A DNA stretch of 64,000 nt from Micromonospora cabrerizensis (GCF_022230955.1 NZ_JAKKFI010000081.1:62001-126000); one strand, 5' to 3'. Shown: positions 8,143-16,599, counted from the stretch's first letter. Program-made: numbers and translations. The notes: a model not told the origin generated them from the sequence alone.

Positions 8143-8393
8143 CGGCCTTCGGAGGCTGCAACGGACTCCTAACCGCCGCTGCGGGGCTCCGACAACCGCT
8201 GCTCTTCGGGGCTGCGGCGCTCCATAAGACTGCGGGCTGCGGCGTTCGAGGAACGACAACGACTGCCCGCGCAGCCGGGATCACCTGCCCCACCGGTGGG
8301 GCAGCTCGACAGGCACCTGAGGAGTTAGCAACGCCTTCTCCCGCGCGGGTTCGGTCCGCTCCCCCTCTCCCCACGCTTCCCGGCAACGCGAAA

Positions 8394-8421
8394 ATGCTGC
8401 ATAATATCCCTTATGCATGAC
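8394..8421. other. dif-like palindromic site at the start of the recombinase gene (site 2)
   Basis: Left arm ATGCTGCATAA, spacer TATCCC, right arm TTATGCATGAC: again 11-6-11, with perfect inverted repeats TGCATAA (8398-8404) and TTATGCA (8411-8417). The left arm resembles the XerC arm of E. coli dif (GGTGCGCATAA). The recombinase ATG at 8413 lies inside the right arm and a TANNNT -10 box (TAATAT, 8402-8407) inside the left arm and spacer, so the same bases may be an autoregulatory operator, a recombination site, or both. Confidence 0.45.
8402..8407 (+). promoter_or_regulatory. -10 box overlapping the palindrome before the recombinase
   Basis: TAATAT lies five bases before ATG 8413, at the distance expected for a leaderless transcript. 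Binding of a recombinase to the surrounding palindrome would cover this promoter. Confidence 0.45.
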
Positions 8422-9414
8422 AAACGGGACGAATCGCTCATGGTGTTGATTGAGGAGTTCCTGACCGCCCGCGCGACCCGCAAGCCCTCCCCCCACACCC
8501 TGGCCGCGTACCGCCGGGATCTGCACGCGGTGGCGGCCCTGGTCGCCGAACATGCCGCCACTCCCCTCCCCCTGGGTGCGCTGTCGATCACCGATCTCTC
8601 CCCCAGGGTGATGCGGGCGGCCTTCGCCCGGTTCGCGGCGCCTCGCGCGCCCGCGTCGGTGCACCGGGCCTGGTCCACCTGGAACAGTTTCTTCACGTTC
8701 CTGGTGGCCGACGGGATCGTGGCCGGCAACCCGATGCCGGCGGTCGGGCGACCTCGGGCGCTACTCCCCCAGCCGAAGCCGTTACGCGGTGCGGACACTC
8801 CCGAGGTGCTGCTGGCGTCCGCGGCGCGCGACGAGGGTCGGCAACGGGACCCGTGGCCGGAGCGGGACGTGGCGGTGTTGGCGGTGGCGCTCTGTGCGGG
8901 GCTGCGCCTGTCGGAGTTGCTGGCGCTGCGGGTCGGGTCGCTGGGTGGTCGGCCTGGTGAGCGGCGCATCGAGGTGCTCGGAAAGGGCGGGCGGCCCCGG
9001 GTGGTGCCGATCGAGGCGGATCTGGACCGGGTGCTGGTGGACTACCTGGACAGCCGGGCGCGGCGCTTCGGTTCGCGGTCGGTACGCCCCGACTCGGCGT
9101 TGCTGGTGGATCGACGTGGTGAGCCGTTGCGCAGGGGTGGTCTGCAGTATCTCGTCGAGTCGTGTTTTCGGCGGGCGGGCATCGGTGACCGGGTGCCGCG
9201 GGGTGCGCGGTTGCACGCGTTGCGGCACACGTTCGCGACCCGGTTGGCCGAGGACGGGGCGAGCGCCGCGGAGATCATGCGGTTGTTGGGGCACGCGTCG
9301 TTGACGTCGTCGCAGACGTACATCGAGGTGACGGCCGGGCAGCAGCGCGACGCGGTGCGCGCGAACCGCACCAACCGGGCGCTGGCGGCTCTGCTGCCTG
9401 CGTCGGCGGAGTGA
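8413..9414 (+). CDS. Tyrosine recombinase, XerC/XerD-like
   Basis: 333 residues from ATG 8413 (leaderless; ATG 8440 is an alternative). The N-terminal SAM-like DNA-binding domain (about residues 10-110, HTLAAYRRDLHAVAALV) precedes the catalytic domain. The full catalytic set is visible: Arg in CAGLRLSELLAL, Lys in GKGGRPRVV, H-x-x-R in LHALRHTFATRL, His in LLGHASL, and the nucleophile Tyr in SQTYIEVT. Size and motifs match chromosomal Xer proteins rather than phage integrases with arm-binding domains. No excisionase or other phage genes are nearby. It may act on the adjacent dif-like sites. Confidence 0.9.
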   Translation: MHDKRDESLMVLIEEFLTARATRKPSPHTLAAYRRDLHAVAALVAEHAATPLPLGALSITDLSPRVMRAAFARFAAPRAPASVHRAWSTWNSFFTFLVADGIVAGNPMPAVGRPRALLPQPKPLRGADTPEVLLASAARDEGRQRDPWPERDVAVLAVALCAGLRLSELLALRVGSLGGRPGERRIEVLGKGGRPRVVPIEADLDRVLVDYLDSRARRFGSRSVRPDSALLVDRRGEPLRRGGLQYLVESCFRRAGIGDRVPRGARLHALRHTFATRLAEDGASAAEIMRLLGHASLTSSQTYIEVTAGQQRDAVRANRTNRALAALLPASAE

Positions 9415-9420
9415 GGGCGG

Positions 9421-10089
9421 TCAGTGGGCGCGGTGGCCGGTGCCGTCGGCGGTGACGGGCAGTGGGCCGAGGACCGCGTTGATGATGTGGATGCGGGCGT
9501 TGGTGGCCTGGTAGTCGGCGCAGACCGTGTCGGCGCGGTCGGCCAGGCGGGTGGTGGGTCCGGTGCGGGTGACGGTGACGGTGGTGCCGTCGAGGGTGGT
9601 GGTCCGGCCGGCGGTGCTGAGGTCGCCGATCGGGTGGGTTCCGGTGATGAGGTGGGCCTTCAGCAGGGTGCGCAGCTGGTCGGTGTGGTGGGTCATGAGG
9701 TCGTCCCAGTTGTCCTCGGAGAACGTGGCGGCGAACGCGTCGTCGGAGGGGGCCAGGATGGTGACGCCGGTGCCGGCGGGTAGGTCGGTGAGGACGCCGC
9801 TGGTGCGCAGGGCCGCTTCGAACGTGGTGAGGGTGGGGATCCAGCGCAGTGCCTGGTCGACGGATTGGCCGGCGAGGAAGGTGGGGTTGCCGGGTTCGGT
9901 GCCGGTGGGCAGGGCGGCGCAGAGGGGCCCGGTGACCTGGGGTGCGTTGGCCGGTGGTGCGGCGTCGGCGCGGGGCGTCGCGGGGCTGCTGGTGCAGGCG
10001 GCGAGCAGCAGTGTCGGCGCGAGGAGGCCGAGGGCCCTGAGTCGGGGGTGTCGTGGTGGGGTGGCGGGTTGCGACACGGCGGCCTCCAC
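9421..10089 (-). CDS. Fasciclin-domain lipoprotein
   Basis: 222 residues. An N-terminal signal peptide ends in a lipobox (LLLAAC, Cys at about residue 32), so the protein should be lipid-anchored outside the membrane. A Pro/Ala-rich linker precedes one fasciclin (FAS1) domain at about 75-215, with VTILAPSDDAFAATF (FAS1 H1 box-like) and HIINAVLGPL near the end. FAS1 domains mediate adhesion or act as surface scaffolds. It ends six bases from the recombinase stop (convergent) and starts just after the terminator of the M14 gene. Confidence 0.87.
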   Translation of the reverse strand: MEAAVSQPATPPRHPRLRALGLLAPTLLLAACTSSPATPRADAAPPANAPQVTGPLCAALPTGTEPGNPTFLAGQSVDQALRWIPTLTTFEAALRTSGVLTDLPAGTGVTILAPSDDAFAATFSEDNWDDLMTHHTDQLRTLLKAHLITGTHPIGDLSTAGRTTTLDGTTVTVTRTGPTTRLADRADTVCADYQATNARIHIINAVLGPLPVTADGTGHRAH

Positions 10090-10114
10090 GGTTTCGGGTT
10101 GGTGGGTGGGGATG

Positions 10115-10152
10115 TGCCGGCGGCGCGGGTGTCGACACCCGCGCCGCCGGCA
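10115..10152. terminator. Perfect 38-base palindrome, terminator of the M14 carboxypeptidase gene
   Basis: Arms 10115-10133 and 10134-10152 are exact reverse complements with GTCGAC at the centre. It follows the stop of the M14 gene (both minus strand) and precedes the fasciclin gene start by 26 bases. Confidence 0.7.
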
Positions 10153-10174
10153 GTTCGGTTCGGTCAGGTGGCGG

Positions 10175-12283
10175 TCACAGGGCCGCGCACTGGTTGGTGC
10201 GGGGGCCGTGGACGGTGTTGGCGATGCCGAGGTTGCTCGGGGTGGGGTTGTTGCCGGTGCAGCTGAGCGGACCGCGGATGGTGGTGCCGGCCAGTAGCGG
10301 GGTGTCGGTGCCGGTGGTGTTGGCGGTCAGGCTGACCGGGCCCGCGACGGTGACGTCGATGAGGGACACCGCGTCGGTGGTCGCCGCGATCTGGACGGGG
10401 CCGTTGACGGTGCTGTCGGCGATGAGGATGCCGGCGGCGCGGGTGGCGGTGACCGGGCCGCTGATGGTCGTGCCGGTGGCGACGAGTGCCGCGCCGGCCC
10501 GGACGGTGACCGGCCCGTTGATGGTGGCGTCGGCGGCGCAGGTGAAGCCGGTGACGGTCAGTGGTCCGTTGCGGCGGCCGGTGATGGTCGGGTGGACGCG
10601 TTCGCCGTCGGTCAGCTTCTCCACGCCCATGGGGTCGAGGAGCAGTGGGATGAGGCCGCGTTCGGGTTGGTTGAGGGGGACGTAGTAGCCGTCGCCGGTC
10701 TTGATGACCTTCCAGCCGTGGGCGGCGATGCGTTGCGCGACGGTGGTGCCGACGCCGCCGGGTCCGTCGGTGCGGGCGCCGTTGTACTGGGCGTCGGTGA
10801 GTTTGTAGGCGCAGGGCGCGTTGTCGAGGATGAGGTTGGCGGGGGGCGCGTCCAGCGGCGGCGGGCTGTCGCCGGGGTGTGGTGCCGGGTGGGCGGGGAT
10901 GGGTCGGGAGCCGCGGAAGACCAGCCGGCCGGTGTTGGCGGCCTGGAATTCGATGGCGTCGGTGCGGGCGGTGAGGATCTCGCTGCGGTCGGTGCGGTGG
11001 TAGTCGAGGAACTGCTGGAACGTCCAGAGGGCGGAGTAGGTCTTGCGGCGCCGGTTGTTGGCGGTGTTGCCCTCGTCGGGTCGGGTCTGGCCGCCGGAGC
11101 TGCGCAGTTCCAGGAGCGAGTTGGTGACGTTCTTGAGGCCGAGGGTGTTGCGCAGGATGGTTTCCTCGCTGAGGCCGACGTTGCCGCCGCCTTCGCAGCC
11201 GTAGGGGCAGGCCCACCAGCCGGCTTCGGCGCCCTTGGCGTACATGTGGCCTTCGATCATGTCCTGGGACTGGTCGAAGATGGGTTGGGCGACGTTCTGG
11301 TGCCGTGGGGGCAGCATCGGCAGGTCGCCGGCGCGGGAGTTGCCGAACTCGTGGCCGTCGTAGCCGGCGACGGGTCGGTAGTCGCGGACCATCTTGATGT
11401 ACGCGGTGGTTTCCGGCTGGCGGATGAGTGAGTAGTCGCGGTTGAGGTCCTGGCCGGTGGAGTTGCCGCGGGTGTTGTTGGCCCGGCCGTCGCCGTTGAT
11501 GGTGGGGACGATCAGGACGGTGGTTCGGCTGAGCAGGTCCGTGATTCGGGCGTCGGTGCTGAAGGCGAGTTGCCGGGCCATGATGAGGCAGGCTTCGCGG
11601 TCGCCTGGTTCGTTGCCGTGCACGTTGCAGTTGATGGCCACGGGTGCGGTGGCGGCGACGGCTTCGGGGGTGGCCGCCGGGGTGGGGTGGCCGATGACCA
11701 TCATGTTGATGGGTCGGTTCTGCACGGTGCGGCCGAGTTCGACGACGCGGACGCGGTCGCTGAGGGCGTCGATCGCGGCGGTGTAGGCGTACTCGTCGGT
11801 GTCGCTGGTGTACTGCGCGGCGTGGGTGGTCTCCCAGCCGGTGCGCAGTTGTTCACCGGGGGTCGTGGGGTTGCCCCAGGGCGCGGTGGTGGTGGCGGTG
11901 ACCGGGTCGGAGTAGGGCTGTTCGGTGGTGTCGGTGCGGGCGCGTACGCGCCACTGGAAGGTGTCGCCGGGGTTGAAGCCTGCGTCGGCGAAGGTGGGTG
12001 CCTGTTGGTTGATCTGGCGGTTGGGTCGCCAGATTCCGACGATGGTCGGTGCGCCGGTGGGGGTGCCGGAGGTGTCGACGGCGGTGCGTTCGATCTGGTA
12101 GTCGGTGGCGCCGTCGACGGGTTGCCAGGCGAGGGTGGCGTATCCGTCGGCCTGGCGGACGGTGAGGGCGGTGACCTGGTGGGGTTGCGCGGCGCTCTGG
12201 GCGTTGGCGGGGGTGGGTGCGGTGGTGAGGGTGAGTGCGATGAGGGTGGACACGGCGATGAGGGTGGGTCGCTGACGTCTCAT
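10175..12283 (-). CDS. Secreted M14 zinc carboxypeptidase with FN3 domain and repeat tail
   Basis: 702 residues from ATG 12283, chosen because GGAGG lies five bases upstream and a Sec signal peptide follows directly (MRRQRPTLIAVS, cleavage near ANAQS). Order: fibronectin type III-like domain (about 35-130), M14 metallopeptidase domain (about 150-400) with the zinc motif HGNEPGD, then a region of unclear fold, then about six repeats of 19-22 residues, each starting GPV or GPL (residues about 580-700), predicted to form a parallel beta-solenoid. M14 enzymes remove C-terminal residues from peptides. The repeat tail is unusual and may bind cell wall or another surface. A strong palindromic terminator follows. 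Confidence 0.87.
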   Translation of the reverse strand: MRRQRPTLIAVSTLIALTLTTAPTPANAQSAAQPHQVTALTVRQADGYATLAWQPVDGATDYQIERTAVDTSGTPTGAPTIVGIWRPNRQINQQAPTFADAGFNPGDTFQWRVRARTDTTEQPYSDPVTATTTAPWGNPTTPGEQLRTGWETTHAAQYTSDTDEYAYTAAIDALSDRVRVVELGRTVQNRPINMMVIGHPTPAATPEAVAATAPVAINCNVHGNEPGDREACLIMARQLAFSTDARITDLLSRTTVLIVPTINGDGRANNTRGNSTGQDLNRDYSLIRQPETTAYIKMVRDYRPVAGYDGHEFGNSRAGDLPMLPPRHQNVAQPIFDQSQDMIEGHMYAKGAEAGWWACPYGCEGGGNVGLSEETILRNTLGLKNVTNSLLELRSSGGQTRPDEGNTANNRRRKTYSALWTFQQFLDYHRTDRSEILTARTDAIEFQAANTGRLVFRGSRPIPAHPAPHPGDSPPPLDAPPANLILDNAPCAYKLTDAQYNGARTDGPGGVGTTVAQRIAAHGWKVIKTGDGYYVPLNQPERGLIPLLLDPMGVEKLTDGERVHPTITGRRNGPLTVTGFTCAADATINGPVTVRAGAALVATGTTISGPVTATRAAGILIADSTVNGPVQIAATTDAVSLIDVTVAGPVSLTANTTGTDTPLLAGTTIRGPLSCTGNNPTPSNLGIANTVHGPRTNQCAAL

Positions 12284-12416
12284 GTGGCCTCCGACGAGTT
12301 GATCGTGGCGCGTGTCGACCAGCATGATCGTCGAAGTGCGTCGATGCAATGATCTTGAGGGAATCTTGCGTCTCGGGGCGGCGCTCCCCCGGGCGCGGCT
12401 GCGCGCCACGGCCAGC

Positions 12417-12495
12417 CTTGGTCGACTCGGGTTCCTGAAGGTCGGGGCGTCCCCGTCGCGGCGACAGCGCGGTTTCCCGAAATCCGAGTTGATCA
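12417..12495. repeat. Extragenic palindromic repeat (REP-like), copy 1
   Basis: The left arm (TCGACTCGGGTTCCTGAAGG, 12422-12441) and right arm (ending CCGAGTTGATCA, 12484-12495) are imperfect reverse complements around a GC-rich centre. The same arms occur at 50409-50487 and 60465-60606, always outside genes, so this is a dispersed palindromic repeat family. It fills most of the gap between the M14 gene and the EEP-family gene. Confidence 0.65.
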
Positions 12496-12538
12496 GGGTG
12501 GGCAGCGCACGCCGTGTCGCTCAGCGAGGTCGACCAGC

Positions 12539-13318
12539 TCAGCCGAGGTCGACCAGCAGGGGGCGGTGGTCGGAGATGGTGGACGCCGGCGCGGTGACGG
12601 CGCGTACCGGTGGGAGCTGGTCGAGGGCGTGTCGGTCGGCGAGGATGTGGTCGAGTTGGACGCGGGGCTGCCCGGAGGGGTAGGTGGGGCGTCGGCCCAG
12701 GGGCCGCCAGCCGGAGACGAGCCGGGCCGCGCCGGCGGGCAGGTTGAGGTCGCCGAGCAGGACGCGGGGGGCGGGCAGCGCGCGGAGGGCGCGGACGGTC
12801 TGGCGCAGTTGGCGGGCGTTCCAGCCGGGCACGAAGGACAGGTGGGTCGCGGCCACGGTGAGTGGGCCGTGTGGGGTGTCCAGGATGGCGGCGAGCACGA
12901 CGCGGGGTTCGTCGTGCAGCAGGATCAGGCCGCCGCGGGGGCCGGGCACGTAGACCGGTGAGCGTACGGGGGCGGGTTTGAGTCGGGTGATGTGCCAGCT
13001 GCGTACGGGGTACCGGCTGATGAGTCCGATGCCGTAGCAGGGTTCTCCGTGTCCGTCGTCGTCGTGGCGCAGGGGGCGGAACTGTTCGCCGGGGGTGCCG
13101 ACGACGGCGGCGGCGAAGCGGTGCTGCGGGGCGTCGAGGGCGCGGGCGGCGATGGCGGTGAGGTCGAGTTTGCCGCTGCGGCGTTGGTCGCGGTCGACCT
13201 CCTGCAGGGCGAGCACGTCGGCGTCAAGGGCGCGTACGGCGTCGGTGAGGCGGTCGGAGTCGACGAGCCCGTCGGTGAGGGATCGTCCGTGCAGCAGGTT
13301 GAAGGTGGCCAGGCGCAC
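12539..13318 (-). CDS. Endonuclease/exonuclease/phosphatase family protein
   Basis: 259 residues from GTG 13318. EEP-fold motifs are in order: ATFNLLHG (metal-binding Asn), LALQEVDRDQ (metal-binding Glu), ATHLSF, LLGDLNLP (catalytic Asp/Asn) and TISDHRPLLV (catalytic Asp-His). These Mg2+ phosphodiesterases act on DNA, phosphoinositides or sphingomyelin; the substrate here is open. There is no signal peptide, so it should be cytoplasmic. Stand-alone gene. Confidence 0.87.
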   Translation of the reverse strand: MRLATFNLLHGRSLTDGLVDSDRLTDAVRALDADVLALQEVDRDQRRSGKLDLTAIAARALDAPQHRFAAAVVGTPGEQFRPLRHDDDGHGEPCYGIGLISRYPVRSWHITRLKPAPVRSPVYVPGPRGGLILLHDEPRVVLAAILDTPHGPLTVAATHLSFVPGWNARQLRQTVRALRALPAPRVLLGDLNLPAGAARLVSGWRPLGRRPTYPSGQPRVQLDHILADRHALDQLPPVRAVTAPASTISDHRPLLVDLG

Positions 13319-13353
13319 TCCTGCACCTTACGTGCCCGTGGCATGGTTGCCGG

Positions 13354-13440
13354 GTGGTGAAGGTGCTGCTGTGTTCCGTGCTGGTGTTCGTGGCGGTTGG
13401 CGCGTTGGGGGTGTGGTTGCGGCGTGCGCGGGGTCGGTGA
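13354..13440 (+). CDS. Tiny single-span membrane peptide (putative)
   Basis: 28 residues from GTG 13354: a hydrophobic stretch (VLLCSVLVFVAVGALGVWL) followed by a basic tail RRARGR and stop. The positive-inside pattern of a one-span peptide and strong third-position GC support it, but there is no clear ribosome binding site and it could be chance. No function proposed. Confidence 0.35.
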   Translation: MVKVLLCSVLVFVAVGALGVWLRRARGR

Positions 13441-13501
13441 CCGGGTGAGGCTGGCCACCCAGGTGTCGGTCGGGCGCGTCGGGTAGGCAGAATTGCCGCC
13501 C

Positions 13502-14275
13502 GTGGACGCCGTGACGCTGAGTACTCTGCTGGCCGCTGCCGCGATGGCCGGGTGGGTCGATGCCGTGGTCGGTGGTGGTGGGTTGTTGCTGCTGCCGGCG
13601 TTGTTGGTGGCTGCTCCGGGGTTGCCGGTGGCCACCGCGTTGGGCACGAACAAGCTGGCCGCGATCTTCGGTACGGCCACGGCGGCGGCGACGTACGCCC
13701 GCAGGACCAAGGTCGACTGGCGGGTGGCGGCGCCGGCGGCGGGGTTCGCGGTGTTGAGTGCGGGGGTGGGTGCGGCGCTGGCCGGGGCGGTACCGGCGTC
13801 GGCGTACCGGCCGGTCGTGCTGGTGGTGCTGGTGTCGGTGGCGGTGTTCGTGCTGTTGCGTCCCCGGATGGGGGTGGTGGCGGTGCCGGCGAAGCGGACT
13901 CCGGTGCGGGTGGCGGCGGTGATCGCGGTGGCCGGGGTGGGAATCGCCCTGTACGACGGTCTGATCGGCCCGGGGACCGGCACGTTCCTGGTGTTGGCGT
14001 TCACCGCTGTCGTGGGGGCGGACTTCGTGCACGGCTCGGCGATGGCGAAGGTCGTCAACGCGGGCACGAACCTGGGTGCGTTGGTGGTGTTCGGGGTGAC
14101 CGGGCACGTGTGGTGGTTGCTGGGTGCGGGGATGGCGGTGTGCAACATCGCCGGTGCGGTGCTGGGGGCGCGGATGGCGTTGCGCCGTGGGTCGGGGTTC
14201 GTGCGGGTGGTGCTGCTGGTGGTGGTCGTGGCGTTGGTGGCGAAGCTCGGCCACGACCAGTGGGTGGCTCGCTGA
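13502..14275 (+). CDS. TSUP family permease (TauE/SafE-like)
   Basis: 257 residues from GTG 13502 (a TTG three codons upstream is possible; neither has a clear ribosome binding site). About 8 membrane spans. The two TSUP repeats each start with the family motif: WVDAVVGGGGLLLLPALL near the N-terminus and DGLIGPGTGTFLVLAF at the centre. TSUP proteins export sulfite, sulfoacetate or related organosulfur anions; the actual substrate is unknown. Convergent with def. Confidence 0.85.
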   Translation: MDAVTLSTLLAAAAMAGWVDAVVGGGGLLLLPALLVAAPGLPVATALGTNKLAAIFGTATAAATYARRTKVDWRVAAPAAGFAVLSAGVGAALAGAVPASAYRPVVLVVLVSVAVFVLLRPRMGVVAVPAKRTPVRVAAVIAVAGVGIALYDGLIGPGTGTFLVLAFTAVVGADFVHGSAMAKVVNAGTNLGALVVFGVTGHVWWLLGAGMAVCNIAGAVLGARMALRRGSGFVRVVLLVVVVALVAKLGHDQWVAR

Positions 14276-14327
14276 CGGTGACCCGGGGCGCCGGCCCTGC
14301 CGGGTGGCGCGGACGGGTCAGCGCGGG

Positions 14328-14837
14328 TCAGCGGCGGCGGCTGGGTGAGTCGAAGCGCCCGGCGCGGATCTCGCGCAGGGCCCGGCGGCGGATGTCACCG
14401 CGCAGGGTGTCGACGTAGAGCGTGCCGGCCAGGTGGTCGGCCTCGTGTTGCAGGGCGCGGGCGAGGAACCCGCTGCCGGCGATGGTCAACGGTTCGCCGT
14501 GCTGGTCGACGCCGTGGGCGGTGGCGTGCAGGGCCCGGGCGGTCGGGAAGTACAGCCCGGGGATGGACAGGCAGCCCTCCTCGTCGTCCTGGAGCTCGTC
14601 GGACAGGTCGAGGGTGGGGTTGATCAGGTGGCCGCGGTGCCCGTCGGCGTCGTAGACGAACACCTGGGCGCTGACGCCGATCTGGGGTGCGGCGACGCCG
14701 GCGCGTCCGGGGGCGCCGAGCAGGGTGTCCATCAGGTCGGTGACCAGGGCCCGCAGCTCGGCGTCGAAGGTGGTGACCGGTTCGCATCCGGTGCGCAGGA
14801 CGGGGTCGCCGATGATCCGGATGGGCCGCATGGTCAT
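14328..14837 (-). CDS. def: Peptide deformylase
   Basis: 169 residues. It removes the N-formyl group from nascent proteins. All three metal-site motifs are present: GVAAPQIGVS (motif 1, where most enzymes have GLAAPQ), EEGCLSIPG (motif 2, metal-ligand Cys) and QHEADHLAGT (motif 3, two His ligands and catalytic Glu). Start ATG 14837, seven bases after a TACGCT -10 box and without a Shine-Dalgarno sequence. Probably one of several deformylases in this genome, since it is not beside fmt. Confidence 0.93.
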   Translation of the reverse strand: MTMRPIRIIGDPVLRTGCEPVTTFDAELRALVTDLMDTLLGAPGRAGVAAPQIGVSAQVFVYDADGHRGHLINPTLDLSDELQDDEEGCLSIPGLYFPTARALHATAHGVDQHGEPLTIAGSGFLARALQHEADHLAGTLYVDTLRGDIRRRALREIRAGRFDSPSRRR

Positions 14838-14844
14838 GTCGGTC

Positions 14845-14850
14845 AGCGTA
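14845..14850 (-). promoter_or_regulatory. -10 box of a probable leaderless def transcript
   Basis: Minus-strand TACGCT, seven bases before the def ATG; no ribosome binding site between. Confidence 0.4.
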
Positions 14851-14868
14851 TCGCCGGTGGCGAAGGGG

Positions 14869-16146
14869 TCACCGGCCGGCCAGGGTGGCGCGGATCGGGG
14901 CGGTCTTCGCGGCGGCTTCGGCGACCTCGGCGTGCGCGTCGCTGTCCCAGGTGATGCCGCCGCCGGCCCAGGTGTGCAGGTGCTGGCCGTCGGCGGCGGC
15001 GGTGCGGATGGTCAGGCCGAGGTCGACGTGGCCGGGGGCAACCCAGCCCAGCGCGCCCATGCTGGCGCCGCGACCGACGGGTTCCAGGGCGGCGATCTGG
15101 GTGAGGGCGGCGTGTTTGGGCGCGCCGGTGACGGACCCGCCGGGGCAGGTGGCGCGCAGCAGGTCGGCGAGGCCGAGGCCGTCGGCGGCGGCGGCGCGGA
15201 CGGTCGACTCGGCCTGCCACAGGTCGCACCAGCGGCGGACGGTGAACAGGTCGTCGACGGTGACGGTGCCGGTGCGGGCGATGCGGGCGAGGTCGTTGCG
15301 TTCCAGGTCGACGATCATGATGTGTTCGGCGCGTTCCTTGGCGCTGGCGAGGAGTTCGGCGCGGCCGGTGGCGGTGGCCGGGCGGGTGCCCTTGATGGGT
15401 CGGGTGATCAGGTGTCCGTCGGTGACCTCGATGAGGGTTTCCGGGGAGGCGCAGCCGATCGCCCAGCCGTCGCCGGTGAGGACGCCGCCGTAGCGGGCGC
15501 CGGGGAGCGCGCCGAGGCGGCTCAGGGCGGGCAGGGGGTCGCCGGTGTAGCGGGCGGCGGCGTGTCCGACGAGGTTGGTCTGGTAGACGTCGCCGCGGCC
15601 GATGGCGGCGCGGACCTGGTCGACGGCGTCGGCGTGTTGACGCGGTGTCCAGCTCTCGGTCCACTCGCCGAGCCACCACGGTGACGCCGGTGGGTGTGGC
15701 GCGGTGGCGCGGGCGGGGCGGTGGCCGTAGACGACGACGGTGAGGTCGGGCAGGGTCGGCGCGGGCTCGGGGGCCGCGCCGGGCGCGCCGCCCAGGTGGG
15801 CCCCGGCGGCGGCGGACAGGTAGAGCGCCGCACCACAGGCTCCGGTGTCGTGCTGGCGGGTGGCGGGTCGGCTGAGGTCGTGCAGTGGCAGACCGTGCGC
15901 GGCGAGGAACTCCTCGGCGAGGGCGGCGGGGTCGCCGCCGTCAGCGAGGCGCCATTGCAGTCGGGCGCGTTCGGTCAGCGCGCCCCGGCACGCGGCGGGC
16001 GCCGCCGGTACGTCGATCAATGTGGCTGGGCCGTTACCGGCGGTCAGTGAAGCTGGCCCGCTGTTCGCGGCCAGTGAAGCCGGGCCGCTGCTCACGGCAC
16101 CTACCCCTGGGAGCGTTTCCACGCCGTACGGTCCGACCTTCCTCAT
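14869..16146 (-). CDS. pabB: Aminodeoxychorismate synthase component I / chorismate-binding enzyme
   Basis: 425 residues. The C-terminal two-thirds is a chorismate-utilising domain: TRPIKGTRPAT (lysine and binding loop), ERAEHIMIVDLERNDLARI, CPGGSVTGAPK and the final TWAGGGITWDSD are all family hallmarks. It would aminate chorismate with ammonia from a PabA glutaminase for folate synthesis. Anthranilate synthase I and salicylate synthase are the alternatives; PIKGTRP and the short N-terminus favour PabB. The first 45 residues hold an in-frame repeat (GPASLAANS, GPASLTAGN, GPATL), which looks like a recent local expansion, so the true start may be downstream. Confidence 0.82.
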   Translation of the reverse strand: MRKVGPYGVETLPGVGAVSSGPASLAANSGPASLTAGNGPATLIDVPAAPAACRGALTERARLQWRLADGGDPAALAEEFLAAHGLPLHDLSRPATRQHDTGACGAALYLSAAAGAHLGGAPGAAPEPAPTLPDLTVVVYGHRPARATAPHPPASPWWLGEWTESWTPRQHADAVDQVRAAIGRGDVYQTNLVGHAAARYTGDPLPALSRLGALPGARYGGVLTGDGWAIGCASPETLIEVTDGHLITRPIKGTRPATATGRAELLASAKERAEHIMIVDLERNDLARIARTGTVTVDDLFTVRRWCDLWQAESTVRAAAADGLGLADLLRATCPGGSVTGAPKHAALTQIAALEPVGRGASMGALGWVAPGHVDLGLTIRTAAADGQHLHTWAGGGITWDSDAHAEVAEAAAKTAPIRATLAGR

Positions 16147-16269
16147 CCGTTCAGTGGATTTCCGGTGCGCCAGGCGGGTGCCTGCTCGATGCTGGACACT
16201 TTCGCTTGGTACTGTGCGTCACTGGTCATGTGAACCATGACACAGTGCCCCCACAGTCCGGAGAACCCG

Positions 16270-16470
16270 ATGTGCCAGCACCAACCGACCTGCCCCTCCG
16301 CTGAAGCCACCGATCGGGAAGCCGCGCGAGTCCTCGCCTGCTTCCGTGAGCAGGGCTGGAGCCTGCTCTGCAATGGTGTCATCGTCTTCGAGGACACCGG
16401 CGAGCTGCTCCCCGACGGCAGCAGCATCGCCCCGCACCGCGGTCCCGCCCGTCACGCCCTCGTGGCCTGA
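16270..16470 (+). CDS. Small conserved actinobacterial protein (DUF5999-like)
   Basis: 66 residues from ATG 16270, with GGAG eight bases upstream. It begins MCQHQPTCPSAEATDREAAR and contains EQGWSLLCNGVIVFEDTGEL, a pattern widespread in Streptomyces and relatives. Three cysteines (two in the N-terminal CxxxxxC) could bind a metal. Function unknown. Divergent from pabB. Confidence 0.82.
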   Translation: MCQHQPTCPSAEATDREAARVLACFREQGWSLLCNGVIVFEDTGELLPDGSSIAPHRGPARHALVA

Positions 16471-16599
16471 TCGACCACTCAGCGTCACCGTCTAGCCGCC
16501 GTCGACCCAGGTTGGTCCCCCGGTAAGGGACACCGAGCCCAGGTCGCAGCGGCTGCCGGGGCGGCCAACACCGCCCGCCCCGGCTCGCCGCCGTTCATC

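Noticed and set aside
7116..8420. 434-codon plus-strand frame across the zinc-ribbon gene
   Set aside because: No recognisable domain, runs through intergenic sequence and opposite a convincing minus-strand gene.
13354..13440. Calling the 28-residue peptide a type I toxin
   Set aside because: Only a hydrophobic stretch and basic tail are seen; there is no antisense RNA evidence, so it is listed as a putative small gene only.
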